From contig JBKPTC010000136.1 in assembly GCA_046735355.1 (NCBI GenBank), forward strand, positions 1 through 38,085: a stretch of DNA of 38,085 nt. The letters are read 5' to 3'. Source of the DNA: DATAEU01 sp046735355 (GTDB lineage: Bacteria; Actinomycetota; UBA4738; HRBIN12). Of the stretch, positions 26,321 to 34,354 are shown piece by piece. Made by a program: the position numbers and the translations under genes. How positions within the stretch are numbered: position 1 is the first letter of the stretch; every line of letters begins with the position of its first letter. Below the pieces are notes generated by a model. The model was given only the letters and a program-made list of their open reading frames with translations, was not told the origin of the DNA and ran no database searches.

Positions 26321-26397
26321 TGGTCGGGGCGGGCGGATTCGAACCGCCGACCTTCTGCTCCCAAAGCAGACGCGCTGCCAAGCTGCGCCACGCCCCG
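26321..26397 (-). tRNA. tRNA-Pro (anticodon TGG)
   Basis: Full cloverleaf on the minus strand: acceptor CGGGGCG/CGCCCCG, D-arm GCGCAGCTTGGCAGCGC, anticodon stem TCTGC/GCAGA with loop TTTGGGA (anticodon TGG, reads CCA and probably other CCN), T-arm GGCGG-TTCGAAT-CCGCC, A73 and an encoded CCA. C1 pairing with G72 is typical of proline tRNA. TACAAT at 26411-26406 is a fitting -10 box. Its 3' half is duplicated at 19916-19957, so this gene is the integration site of the island. Confidence 0.95.
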
Positions 26398-26427
26398 CGA
26401 CCGCGATTGTAGGCGCCGCGCCGGGCC

Positions 26428-27294
26428 TCAGAGCCTGAACTGCCCCTCGCCGACCAGGCGGATCTCCCCACCCACCCAGGGGACCCACGCGTCGCCGTCG
26501 CGCTCGACGTCCACCTCCAGCAGGCTCGGGCGGTCGACCTGCTCGCCCTGATGGACGCGGAACCCGCCGGAGCGAGCGAGGAGGCCGTGCTCGGCCAGGT
26601 ACACGCCGAGCGGACCGGCGGCCGACCCGGTCGCCGGATCCTCGCCCACACCGAGCTCCCAGTCGAACATCCGCGCCGTGATCGCCGCGCCGTCGGAACG
26701 CCTGTCGTCGGCGAACAGATAGAGCGACTCGCCGCCGGTCCGGCGGACGACTTCGCCGATCGGCTCGCCGTGCCGCTCGGCTCGCCGAAGCACCTCGACG
26801 TCCGCGACCGGGACGATCGTGTGCGGAAGGCCGGTCGTGACGGTTCGGACGGACCGGTCGGGATGCAGGTCGCGCTCGGTCAGCCCGGCGGCCTCGGCGA
26901 CCGCGGCCCGATCCTCGAACGGTTCGCGCAGCTTGCCCGGGAACTGACGCATCCGGCCGCGCCCGGCGTCCGGGTCGACCTCGACGAGCAGATGACCGGA
27001 GCCGCATCGTTGGGTCACGCTCGCCGGGACGCGGCCCTCCGATGCGAGGACGAACGCCGTCCCGAGCGTTGGATGGCCGGCGAAGGGCAGCTCCTGCCCC
27101 GGTGTGAAGATGCGGACGTCGTATCCGTCGTCGTCGATCGCCGTGACGAACGTCGTCTCCGAGAACCCGATCTCGCGCGCGAGCGTCTGCATCGTCTCGG
27201 ACTCGATCTCGTCGGCGTCCGGAACGACGCACAGCTGGTTGCCCGTGAACGGGCCGGTCGAGAAGACGTCGAGCAGGCGGAAGCCGAGCCGCAC
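26428..27294 (-). CDS. PhzF family isomerase-like protein
   Basis: 288 residues of the PhzF/diaminopimelate-epimerase fold. Catalytic Glu46 in GFSETTFV, LPFAGHPTLGTAF, and GEDPATGSAAG in the second half are the family signatures. Members act on phenazine precursors or unknown substrates; no phenazine genes are near, so the true reaction is unknown. GTG 27294 follows TAGCGT by 6 bases, and it is divergent from azlC. First ordinary high-G+C gene right of the island. Confidence 0.88.
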   Translation of the reverse strand: MRLGFRLLDVFSTGPFTGNQLCVVPDADEIESETMQTLAREIGFSETTFVTAIDDDGYDVRIFTPGQELPFAGHPTLGTAFVLASEGRVPASVTQRCGSGHLLVEVDPDAGRGRMRQFPGKLREPFEDRAAVAEAAGLTERDLHPDRSVRTVTTGLPHTIVPVADVEVLRRAERHGEPIGEVVRRTGGESLYLFADDRRSDGAAITARMFDWELGVGEDPATGSAAGPLGVYLAEHGLLARSGGFRVHQGEQVDRPSLLEVDVERDGDAWVPWVGGEIRLVGEGQFRL

Positions 27295-27346
27295 GCGCGC
27301 ACGCTATCAAGCTCGGAGCGCGCGGATCGGTTGCTAGCGTGTGCGC
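27295..27346. promoter_or_regulatory. bidirectional promoter region, PhzF-family gene and azlC
   Basis: 52 bases. TAGCGT (minus, 27306-27301) ends 6 bases before the PhzF GTG; TAGCGT (plus, 27335-27340) ends 6 bases before GTG 27347. The same six-mer at the same spacing on both strands favours leaderless starts and decides the azlC start. Confidence 0.6.
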
Positions 27347-28009
27347 GTGCCCGAGCCGACCAGCCGATACCGCGACGGCGCGCGCGCGGTCGCGCCACTC
27401 GCGATCGCGGTCTTCGGGTTCGGGATCTCCTTCGGACTGCTGGCGCGGTCCGCCGGCATGGGATGGCTCGCGCCCCTCGTGATGTCGGCGACGACGTTCG
27501 GCGGGTCGTCGCAGTTCGCGGCCGCGTCGGTGCTCGACGGCGGCGGAACAGTCGCTGCCGCGATCGCCGCGGCCGTGCTGCTGAACGCGAGGTACGGGCC
27601 GATCGGCGTGTCGGTCGCGCCGTCTATGCGCGGCGCCGCGTGGTCGAGGTTCCTTCGGGCACAGCTCGTCGTGGACGAGTCGTGGGCCGTGTCCGCCCGC
27701 GGAGACGGCACGTTCGACGTGCCGCGGCTCGTCGGGGCAGGTCTCACGATCTACGTCGCGTGGCTCGTCGGAACGACGATCGGCCTCGCGTTCGGAACCG
27801 CGCTCGGCGATCCGACCGCTCTCGGGCTCGACGCGGCGTTCCCGGCGTTGTTCCTCGCCTTGATGATGACGCAGGTCCGCTCGAGGACCGCCGTCGTCGC
27901 GGCGGTGCTGGGCGGCGCGATCGCGCTCGCGCTCACCCCGGTCGTGCCCCCCGGCGTGCCGATCGTCGCGTCGGCGCTCGCGACGCTCGTCGGGATGCGC
28001 CGGCGATGA
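27347..28009 (+). CDS. azlC: branched-chain amino acid exporter, large subunit
   Basis: 220-residue inner-membrane protein with about six hydrophobic segments, beginning VAPLAIAVFGFGISFGLLAR and including MSATTFGGSSQFAAASVL and LLNARYGPIGVSVAP, the typical AzlC pattern. With AzlD it forms the BrnFE/AzlCD exporter for Leu, Ile, Val and Met-type amino acids. GTG 27347 is preferred over GTG 27341 because TAGCGT then stands 6 bases away as in its neighbours. The stop overlaps the azlD start as ATGA. Confidence 0.9.
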   Translation: MPEPTSRYRDGARAVAPLAIAVFGFGISFGLLARSAGMGWLAPLVMSATTFGGSSQFAAASVLDGGGTVAAAIAAAVLLNARYGPIGVSVAPSMRGAAWSRFLRAQLVVDESWAVSARGDGTFDVPRLVGAGLTIYVAWLVGTTIGLAFGTALGDPTALGLDAAFPALFLALMMTQVRSRTAVVAAVLGGAIALALTPVVPPGVPIVASALATLVGMRRR

Positions 28010-28320
28010 CCGACGCCTGGGTCGTCGTCGTGGGCGTCGGCGTCGCGACGATCGCGATCAAGGCCGCGGGACCGGTGCTCCTCGGCGGCCGTCCGCTTCC
28101 CGAACGGCTGAACGCCGTCGTCGTCCTGCTGGCGCCGGCGGTTCTGGCGGCGCTTGTCGTGACGTCGACGTTCGGCGACGGCAGGTCACTGGTGCTCGAC
28201 GCGCGGGCGATCGGCGTGGCCGCGGCGGCGGTCGCGCTGCGGCTCAAGGCACCGGTCCTCGTCGTCGTGGTGGTGGCTGCGGTCGTCACGGCGCTCGCGC
28301 GCGCTGTCACGTCGAACTGA
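28006..28320 (+). CDS. azlD: branched-chain amino acid exporter, small subunit
   Basis: 104-residue membrane protein with three to four hydrophobic segments: WVVVVGVGVATIAIKAAGPV, LNAVVVLLAPAVLAALVVTS and APVLVVVVVAAVVTALARA. KAAGPVLLGGRPLPERL is typical for AzlD. Translationally coupled to azlC by ATGA. Confidence 0.88.
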   Translation: MTDAWVVVVGVGVATIAIKAAGPVLLGGRPLPERLNAVVVLLAPAVLAALVVTSTFGDGRSLVLDARAIGVAAAAVALRLKAPVLVVVVVAAVVTALARAVTSN

Positions 28321-28339
28321 GCCCTCTACCATCCGGCGC

Positions 28340-28756
28340 ATGACGCGGTTCGTCGTGGACCGAGACACGCTGCTCGGCATCGCGGCCGGTGAGATCGAGG
28401 TGGCTCCGGGACACACGTTGCTCGCTCCGACGCTCGTGCGGTCGCTGGTGTTGTCCTCGGTCTACGAGGCGGCCAGACGCGGCGAGATCCCGCCGGCCGA
28501 GGGTCTCGAGCGGGTGACTCGCATCAACGCTCTGAAGGTGCGGTTCCTCGGCGACAAGGTGCTCCAACGAACGGCCTGGCGGGTTGCCGAACGACTCGGG
28601 TGGGACACCACGTTCGACGCCGAGTTCGTGGCGCTAACGCAGCTGCAGGCGGACGCGTTCGTGACGTCGAACGGCCGGCTGGCTCAGGAGGTCGCGGAGC
28701 TCGTCCGGACCGAGACGCCGGAGGCGTTGCGGACGCCTGATCACCGCGCTCGGAAG

Positions 28757-28765
<9 letters not shown>
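28340..28765 (+). CDS. PIN-domain protein (VapC-like)
   Basis: 141 residues. Acidic residues of the PIN fold: Asp7 (FVVDRDTLL), Glu43 (SSVYEAARRGEI) and Asp93 (TTFDAEFVALTQLQADAFVT); the last acid, usually in VTxD, is replaced by VTSNGRL. The middle (LKVRFLGDKVLQRTAWRVAERLGW) matches a mycobacterial-type VapC-like family. VapC toxins cut RNA, often tRNA or rRNA; here one catalytic acid may be missing and no antitoxin gene is adjacent, so activity is open. ATG 28340 follows TACCAT by 7 bases. Its stop lies inside the 3' end of tRNA-Gly. Confidence 0.75.
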
Positions 28766-28828
<63 letters not shown>

Positions 28829-28861
28829 CGGTGCGAAGCGTAGCAGCGGCGCGCGCCGAAG

Positions 28862-29323
28862 CTAGCTGCGCTGCCCCGTCCGAAGATCCATCCAGTTGGA
28901 TTCGATCCCGACGTATCGCTGCCACGCCTGTCGCCAGCCGTCGTCGGTCCTCGGATAGCGCTCGATCGGCTGGGCAGGCGACTGCCGGTCCCAAATGCCG
29001 AACATGTCGCCCGAGTAGCCGAGGAGGAACCGCTCGCCCGAGTGCGTGAACTCGACGCGGTCGGTCGTTCCGGTCTGGCCGAACGCCTGCCCGCCCGGCT
29101 GCGACGCGCCCATCGGCGGCGCCATCCCGCCCGTGCCTCCGCCCATCGTTGCGGTCGAGGCACCGCCCGGCGGCGGAGCCGCGACCGGACCCGACGTCTG
29201 CGCGACGCCCGGCGGCGCCGCCTCGGCGGACCGAGGTGGATCGGACACGAGCCACGTCAGGCAGTAGCGGCATCGGATCGCCGCGTCCTTGATCTCTTCT
29301 GCGCAGTACGGACACGTCTTCAT
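28862..29323 (-). CDS. zinc-ribbon protein with Pro/Gly-rich linker
   Basis: 153 residues. N-terminal zinc ribbon (CPYCAEEIKDAAIRCRYC, Cys4/7/18/21), a low-complexity linker rich in Pro, Gly, Ala and Thr at about 33-85, and a C-terminal domain of about 65 residues (VEFTHSGERFLLGYSGDMFG, IWDRQSPAQPIERYP) that looks like a small beta-sheet domain. Cytoplasmic; role unknown. ATG 29323 follows TAGGGT by 6 bases, and that box overlaps the stop of the amidohydrolase gene upstream. Confidence 0.65.
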   Translation of the reverse strand: MKTCPYCAEEIKDAAIRCRYCLTWLVSDPPRSAEAAPPGVAQTSGPVAAPPPGGASTATMGGGTGGMAPPMGASQPGGQAFGQTGTTDRVEFTHSGERFLLGYSGDMFGIWDRQSPAQPIERYPRTDDGWRQAWQRYVGIESNWMDLRTGQRS

Positions 29324-29332
29324 GCGTCCACC

Positions 29333-30619
29333 CTAGCCTCTTCCGGCCACCGGAGTCTCGCCCTCGGCGGTCCCGCGTCCGTCGAGCTTCACCACGCGCC
29401 CGCCCTTCATCACGAACGGCACGTCCTCGAGCGACGAGACGTCGTCGAGCGCGTCGCCCTCGACCGCGATGACGTCGGCGAACAGACCCGGCGCGAGCCG
29501 ACCGACGCGATCGTCCCATCCCATGAGCTCGGCCGCGACGCGCGTCGCGCTCTGGACCGCCTGCATCGGCGTCATGCCGTGGCGGACCATGTACTTCATC
29601 TGTCGCCCGTTGAAGCCGTGCGGATAGATGCCGCTGTCGGTTCCGTACGCGATGCGAACCCCGGCCTTCACCGCCTTCGCGAACCCCTCGCGCTGCGCCT
29701 CGGTCGTCTCGTCGTTCTTGCGCAGGATCTCCTCCGGCCAGTGATGCGTGCGCCCCATCTCGGCGATCCAGTCGCCGTTGTAGATGTCGGCGACGAGGTA
29801 CGTTCCCCGCTCGGCCATCAGGTCGATCGACTCGTCGTCCATCAGCGAGCCGTGCTCGATCGAGCGGACCCCCGCGCGAACCGCTCGCTTGATCCCCGAG
29901 GCGCCGTGCGCGTGCGCGGCGACGAAGACGTCGTACATCGCGGCCTCCTCGACCGCGGCGCGGATCTCGGCCTCGCTGAACTCCGGCGCCCCCGGCGTAG
30001 TTCCTCGCGTCATGACGGCGCCCGTGGCGATGACCTTGATGAGATCCGCGCCGCGGTGCAGGATCTCGCGCACCCGTTGCCGGACCTCGTCGACGGAGTT
30101 CGCGACGCCGAACCGAAGCTCGCGCGGAACGACCACGTCCGGCGCCATCGGCGGGATGTCCCCCCCGCCCGTCGAGACGGTGACGTACGCGCCCGCGCAC
30201 TGCATCCGCGGGCCGACGCACCACCCGTCCGAGATCGCCTCGCGCAGGGCGACGTCGACGTGCGCTCGGAACGTTCCGACGTCGCGAACCGTCGTGAACC
30301 CGGCGAGCAGCGTCGAGCGCGCGTTCCGCACGCCGGTCAGGGCCTCCTGGGCGCCGGTGCGCCCGAGCAGGACGGAATAGTCGACGCTGCCGGTCTCGTC
30401 CTCGTCCCGGCCGATCAGGTGGGCGTGACAGTCGATCAGTCCGGGCAGGACGGTGTGGTTCGAGAGATCGATCACGCGCGCTGCGTCGTCGTAGCGACCC
30501 TGGTCGGGCTCGACGGACGCGATGCGGTCGCCCTCGACGGCGATGACCTGCGCACGCCGCGTCTCGCCTGCCTCGACGTCGACGAGCGTGCCGGCGCGGA
30601 TGAGCGTACGGTCGGGCAT
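29333..30619 (-). CDS. metal-dependent amidohydrolase
   Basis: 428 residues of the amidohydrolase superfamily. Metal ligands: His65 and His67 (GLIDCHAHLIG), a Lys that may be carboxylated (LIKVIATGA), His residues in VAAHAHG and SIEHGS, and Asp in YGTDSGIYPHG. The N-terminal (RAGTLVDVEAG) and C-terminal strands form the usual small beta domain. Close to the imidazolonepropionase/prolidase-like group; substrate unknown. ATG 30619 follows TATCCT by 9 bases. Confidence 0.85.
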   Translation of the reverse strand: MPDRTLIRAGTLVDVEAGETRRAQVIAVEGDRIASVEPDQGRYDDAARVIDLSNHTVLPGLIDCHAHLIGRDEDETGSVDYSVLLGRTGAQEALTGVRNARSTLLAGFTTVRDVGTFRAHVDVALREAISDGWCVGPRMQCAGAYVTVSTGGGDIPPMAPDVVVPRELRFGVANSVDEVRQRVREILHRGADLIKVIATGAVMTRGTTPGAPEFSEAEIRAAVEEAAMYDVFVAAHAHGASGIKRAVRAGVRSIEHGSLMDDESIDLMAERGTYLVADIYNGDWIAEMGRTHHWPEEILRKNDETTEAQREGFAKAVKAGVRIAYGTDSGIYPHGFNGRQMKYMVRHGMTPMQAVQSATRVAAELMGWDDRVGRLAPGLFADVIAVEGDALDDVSSLEDVPFVMKGGRVVKLDGRGTAEGETPVAGRG

Positions 30620-30683
30620 GATCGCCGCAGGATAGTTCGAGCGGCGCGATGCGTGAACCACCGCTCGAGGAACGGAGGACGTG

Positions 30684-31040
30684 ATGCCGCAACATCGTCC
30701 CGCCGAGAGCCGCAGCACGCGCGCGTGGTCCGGAGACGTCGCCGCGGAGGACGACCTCAGCGCCGTCCGTCGATGGGTCTACTGGGGCGAGACCGCCCCG
30801 CCCGAGCAGGCGGCCGAGGACGACCTCGATCCGCTGCCGGGCGAACCGGGCAACGACCTCGCGTGGGAGATCGCGATGGACGCCGACGCCGGCTGGGCCG
30901 GCCGCCGGGGCGACGCCTCGTTCGTCATGATCGTCGAAGGGTCGGAGGACGACGTCGGCACGCTCGTCGACGACGACGTCCGCGTCCAGGGCTACGCGCC
31001 GTATCTGATGGACGGCCGCCGGGGTTCGGTCGCGCGCTGA
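30684..31040 (+). CDS. hypothetical acidic protein
   Basis: 118 residues, very acidic (AAEDDLSAVRRWVYWGE, AAEDDLDPLPGEPGNDLAWE, GSEDDVGTLVDDDVRVQG). No membrane part or signal peptide. ATG 30684 has GGAGG five bases upstream, better than the GTG three bases before it. No family recognised. Confidence 0.6.
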   Translation: MPQHRPAESRSTRAWSGDVAAEDDLSAVRRWVYWGETAPPEQAAEDDLDPLPGEPGNDLAWEIAMDADAGWAGRRGDASFVMIVEGSEDDVGTLVDDDVRVQGYAPYLMDGRRGSVAR

Positions 31041-31103
31041 CGGCTCGGCGCGTGGCGTGTCGCCGCGGCGCCGTCGAGAAGCGCACCTATCCACCATGAC
31101 GAA

Positions 31104-31129
31104 CGGGGCGACGCGTTCGCGCCGCCCCG
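31104..31129. terminator. hairpin between convergent genes
   Basis: CGGGGCG-A-CGCG-TT-CGCG-C-CGCCCCG: an 11-pair stem with one mismatch, between the ends of two convergent genes at 31040 and 31150. Probably used from both sides. Confidence 0.6.
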
Positions 31130-31149
31130 CCGTCGGGTTCTCGGATCGC

Positions 31150-31710
31150 TCAGGTCGCGACGCGCGACTCGCCGCCGGTGTCCTCCTCGAGGAGGTCCTC
31201 GAACAGCGCCCGGTAGTGCACCATCGCCTGACGAAGGTCCTCCGTGTCGGCGTCGCCGTTGGCCGACCGTGTCGAGATGTCGTGCGCCGCGCGGTAGTCG
31301 CCGACGACACCCGGATGATCGACCGAGACGTCGGCCGCGCGCTGATCGAAGTCGTCCATCGGATAGCCGCGCTCGCGCATGACCTGCGTGACGAGCGTGT
31401 CCGCCTGCGCGACGGCGCCCGACGGATCGTCGACGAACCGCGCCTGGACGCTCCGCCAGTCATCAGCGTAGCGCTGGCGCGCGCCGGGCGCGAGCGGCCG
31501 GATGTCGAGCTCCTCACGACGGCGGCGCCGCCGCTCCAGCTCTGACTCGGCGTCCCGGGCGGCACCCGTCTCCTCGACGGTGCGGTCGTACTCGGATCCG
31601 AACTGCTGTCGGAGGCTCTCGGTCCGGCGCTTGCGCATCGCGGCCCAGACGGCGAGCGCGATCGCGGCGATCACGACGACGGCGATGACGATCCAAGCCC
31701 ATGCAGGCAT
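31150..31710 (-). CDS. membrane-anchored protein of unknown function
   Basis: 186 residues: one N-terminal membrane segment (WAWIVIAVVVIAAIALAVWA), then a charged helical region (SEYDRTVEETGAARDAESEL, ERRRRRREELDIRPL) and a segment FVDDPSGAVAQADTLVTQVM ... RGYPMDDF, a pattern found in many actinobacterial proteins of unknown role. The domain is probably cytoplasmic. ATG 31710 has AAAGGAGG six bases upstream, one of the strongest ribosome sites in the window. Confidence 0.7.
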   Translation of the reverse strand: MPAWAWIVIAVVVIAAIALAVWAAMRKRRTESLRQQFGSEYDRTVEETGAARDAESELERRRRRREELDIRPLAPGARQRYADDWRSVQARFVDDPSGAVAQADTLVTQVMRERGYPMDDFDQRAADVSVDHPGVVGDYRAAHDISTRSANGDADTEDLRQAMVHYRALFEDLLEEDTGGESRVAT

Positions 31711-31859
31711 GTTCGCCTCCTTTCGCTTGCGGCCGACCGAACGTCGCGACCGGCCGGGCGGCATGTCCGCCACCCGACCGGTTCCCGCTCCGACGCCCGA
31801 TTACTCGCCGTCCGCGGCGCGGATCGACGCCCGGCACGTCCCCTACACTCGAGGACCGA

Positions 31860-31933
31860 GCGCCGGTAGCTCAGTCGGACAGAGCGGCTGCCTTCTAAGC
31901 AGCGGGTCGGAGGTTCGAGTCCTCCCCGGCGCG
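31860..31933 (+). tRNA. tRNA-Arg (anticodon TCT)
   Basis: 74 bases: acceptor GCGCCGG/CCGGCGC, D-arm GCTCAGTCGGACAGAGC, anticodon stem GCTGC/GCAGC with loop CTTCTAA (anticodon TCT), T-arm GGAGG-TTCGAGT-CCTCC, G73, no encoded CCA. TACACT at 31844-31849 is the likely -10. Confidence 0.95.
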
Positions 31934-32006
31934 CAGACGGACGACGAGGACGAAGGCTCTCGGATCGCGGCGTGGGTTCACGCCCGGAACCGAGCCGAAC
32001 ACAGGC

Positions 32007-32047
32007 GAACGAGCGGCCCCGAGGGCGCGGGTCGGGGCCGCTCGTTC
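32007..32047 (+). terminator. 16-bp perfect hairpin after tRNA-Arg
   Basis: GAACGAGCGGCCCCGA pairs perfectly with TCGGGGCCGCTCGTTC around a 9-base loop. It lies 73 bases after the tRNA and 145 bases from the end of the convergent gene at 32192. The rest of 31934-32191 shows nothing else. Long for a plain terminator, with no T-run behind it. Confidence 0.65.
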
Positions 32048-32191
32048 CCGCCCCACCGCTCCTTCGCGGGTAACAGGCGCGGGTCGTAGGCGGGGCCACG
32101 GGGGATCGCCGTGTGCGACGCGGATACCCGCCTCGAACGACACGCATGCGCGCGATGGCCGATCGTCCACGAGCCTTGCGGCCGAGCGATC

Positions 32192-32563
32192 TCAGGCCGT
32201 CGCGGCGGGCGACGCCGGCTCCGCCCGAAGCGAGCCGAGGAGGAACTGCGCGAGACGCTCGGCCTCGTCGTCGGACAGGCTCATCGCGCACACCGGGCGG
32301 TCGACGAGCCAGATCGAGAACCGCACGTGGTGGCCGGGGATCACGACGGACCCGTCCACCGTCTCGATCTCGACCTCGTCGCGGTACCGGCTCACGCGAA
32401 GCACGGGCTCCGGCGCGTCGTCCGGATGCGTCGGGATGCCGAGGAACAGGTTCGTCTGCTTGGGGCCGCGGCGTTCGAAGAGCTCGAGCGGCAGGCGGCC
32501 GCCGCAGAACGCACAGAACCGGTGGTCGTTCGACCGCTCCGAGCCGCAGGTGGGACAGAACAT
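32192..32563 (-). CDS. zinc-ribbon protein
   Basis: 123 residues: N-terminal zinc ribbon (MFCPTCGSERSNDHRFCAFC; Cys3/6/17/20) followed by a beta-rich part (LRVSRYRDEVEIETVDGSVV, HHVRFSIWLVDRPVCAMSLS) and a helical end. Cytoplasmic. Last gene of the strand run that starts with the MauD-like gene, 77 bases after the secreted protein. Family not known. Confidence 0.6.
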   Translation of the reverse strand: MFCPTCGSERSNDHRFCAFCGGRLPLELFERRGPKQTNLFLGIPTHPDDAPEPVLRVSRYRDEVEIETVDGSVVIPGHHVRFSIWLVDRPVCAMSLSDDEAERLAQFLLGSLRAEPASPAATA

Positions 32564-32640
32564 CGGGGGCCTCGCTTCCTCCTCGCGCGCGCCGATTGTC
32601 CGCCGAACACCGGCGGACGGGCAACCGCCGGTTGGATCGG

Positions 32641-33189
32641 CTACGGCGTCGGCGGAAGCTCTTGCTCGACCATCGTGCCGTCGTCCGGCGCGAGGTCCAG
32701 ACACGTGCTCGCGCACTTCGGGCTCACGTACGTCGTGATCACGCGCCAGAAGAACGACGTCCGATGCGCGCCGAGCTTGAGGTGCTTGCGCCGGACCTCG
32801 ACCGTCGCGCCGCGGTGTCCGGCTCGCGCGGCGTCGAGCGAGCGGACACGGAACTCCGTTCCGTTGGCGCGCTTGCGGAACAGGTCCGCGACGATCGACC
32901 GCCCGTCCGACCGAAGCACGATGAGGAAGTCGATCGCCTCGTCGCCGATCGTGTCCAACTGGACGATGACGTTGCCGCGATCCCAGATCTGCCTGGTCGT
33001 CCATTCGGGATACGTCTTGAAGATCCACCGGTACGGACCGGAGTCGTGCAGGAACGCCACGTGCTGGAGGTCCATCAGTCCGGCGGCGTCGTTCGGGTCG
33101 TCCATGTCGGTGTGCGTCGCCGACGCGGGCGCGGCGAGCGCGACCACGAGCATCGTGGAACCGACGGCGGCGGTGAGCAGGCGTTTCAC
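32641..33189 (-). CDS. secreted protein of the mau-like cluster
   Basis: 182 residues with a clear signal peptide (MKRLLTAAVGSTMLVVALAA, cleavage after ASA near residue 24). The mature part has WIFKTYPEWTTRQIWDRGNV, VQLDTIGDEAIDFLIVLRSD and one Cys pair (CASTC) near the end. GTG 33189 overlaps the MauE-like stop as GTGA, so it belongs to the operon. No family recognised; it takes the place where a periplasmic partner would be expected. Confidence 0.65.
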   Translation of the reverse strand: MKRLLTAAVGSTMLVVALAAPASATHTDMDDPNDAAGLMDLQHVAFLHDSGPYRWIFKTYPEWTTRQIWDRGNVIVQLDTIGDEAIDFLIVLRSDGRSIVADLFRKRANGTEFRVRSLDAARAGHRGATVEVRRKHLKLGAHRTSFFWRVITTYVSPKCASTCLDLAPDDGTMVEQELPPTP

Positions 33190-34274
33190 GCGCGTCCTCC
33201 TCGGAGCGATCGACGGACCGAACGGGCGGCGGCGAGCACCCCGGCGGCGCCCGCCACGCTGAGCGCGACCGGGAGCGCGTCGGACGCCGTCGGAACTCGG
33301 ACCGACACGGCGGCCGATCCCGCCAGCGCGACCACGGCGACGAGCGCGATCGTGGCGTTCCTCGCGAGCAGCGCCGGCAGCGTGGTCTCGGCCGCGCCGA
33401 AGCACCCGCACGGAAGCCTCGACGCGTCGACTGCCCGGCGGCGGACCGCCGCCGCCGAGAACGCCGCGAGCGACGCCAGCGCGAGGATGCCCTCGGCCCG
33501 ACGAGCGCCGGCGAGCGCAAGGACGACGACGACGGCCTCGACCGTCGGGACGCCGGCGGCCGCGGCCGTCGCGAACGCTCCGAGCCGGTAGCGCTCCACG
33601 ATCGAGCGCCACGCGCCGAACCGAGCGATCTTCCAGGCGGCGCCCCATGCGAACACCACCGCGATCGCCGCGGCGGCCAGGCGCGCGGCCTCGACGCGTC
33701 CGTGAATCGAGGCGCCGACCGCGATGGCCACGGCCGCGATCGCGATCGCGTTCCCGACGGTGAGGGCCGAGCGGGCCGCGAACGCGGCGAGCGCATGGAC
33801 GACGTTCGACCCTCGAACCGCCGCGACCACGGTCAGACCGCGCGCGAGCCCGAACGCCCCGACGATCACGGCGCCCGCCGCGGGCCGGCCGGACGCGAAC
33901 GCCGCGGCGGCGACGACGACCAGAGTCGCGTGCAAGAGGTACGTCACGAACCCGATCCCCAGGCCGGCCCCGTACAGCGCCGCCGACGCGAACGGGGAGA
34001 AGTACGTCCGCCACCAGTCGGGAACCTGACGCCGCAGCTGAGGCACCGGGAACGGCGCGCCGAGGGCCTCGTGCACGAACGCCCACGCGGCGACGGCCGC
34101 GATGACGAGCGCGCCCCCGCTCCCCCACGGCGCGCCGAGGAGCGCGCCGGCGGAGGCGAGCAGCGCGCCGAACGCGGCGGCGACCGCCGTCGCTGCGAGC
34201 CCGTGGACGACGACGGCGATCCCCCACCGCGTCCGGCTGCCCCCGTGGACCACGGGAGTGATGGTCTCGACCAT
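33186..34274 (-). CDS. MauE/DoxX-like redox-associated membrane protein, extended
   Basis: 362 residues with many hydrophobic segments. The C-terminal half (residues ~205-355) has the MauE pattern: IARFGAWRSIVERYRLGAF, PTVEAVVVVLALAGARRAEG and a Cys289-Gly-Cys291 (LPCGCFGAAE), the redox motif of this family, which works with MauD in making disulfides in a periplasmic partner. The N-terminal half (WRTYFSPFASAALYGAGLGI, FVTYLLHATLVVVAAAAFAS) adds four to five further segments, so it is longer than a normal MauE and looks like a fusion. ATG 34274 follows the Cys-rich gene by 80 bases. Confidence 0.7.
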   Translation of the reverse strand: MVETITPVVHGGSRTRWGIAVVVHGLAATAVAAAFGALLASAGALLGAPWGSGGALVIAAVAAWAFVHEALGAPFPVPQLRRQVPDWWRTYFSPFASAALYGAGLGIGFVTYLLHATLVVVAAAAFASGRPAAGAVIVGAFGLARGLTVVAAVRGSNVVHALAAFAARSALTVGNAIAIAAVAIAVGASIHGRVEAARLAAAAIAVVFAWGAAWKIARFGAWRSIVERYRLGAFATAAAAGVPTVEAVVVVLALAGARRAEGILALASLAAFSAAAVRRRAVDASRLPCGCFGAAETTLPALLARNATIALVAVVALAGSAAVSVRVPTASDALPVALSVAGAAGVLAAARSVRRSLRGGRA

Positions 34275-34354
34275 CGACAGCCCTCAGGGACCGAACAGCG
34301 TCGACGCGCCGGCGACGAGCGAGGCGACGACGAGCGCCGCCGCCGGACCGAGGC

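Larger units (their letters stand above)
19916..26363. mobile_element. integrase-less genomic island at tRNA-Pro
   Basis: About 6.4 kb bounded by the tRNA-Pro 3' fragment on the left and the intact tRNA-Pro on the right, in the same orientation, as expected for an element inserted at the 3' end of that tRNA. Inside, G+C drops (33 of 60 at 22081-22140 against 45 of 60 at 7021-7080), genes are short and mostly unrecognised, gaps are wider, and there is a pseudogene and a decayed gene duplicate. No recombinase, relaxase, replication or capsid gene is visible. It is either an old remnant or a satellite mobilised in trans. Confidence 0.65.
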
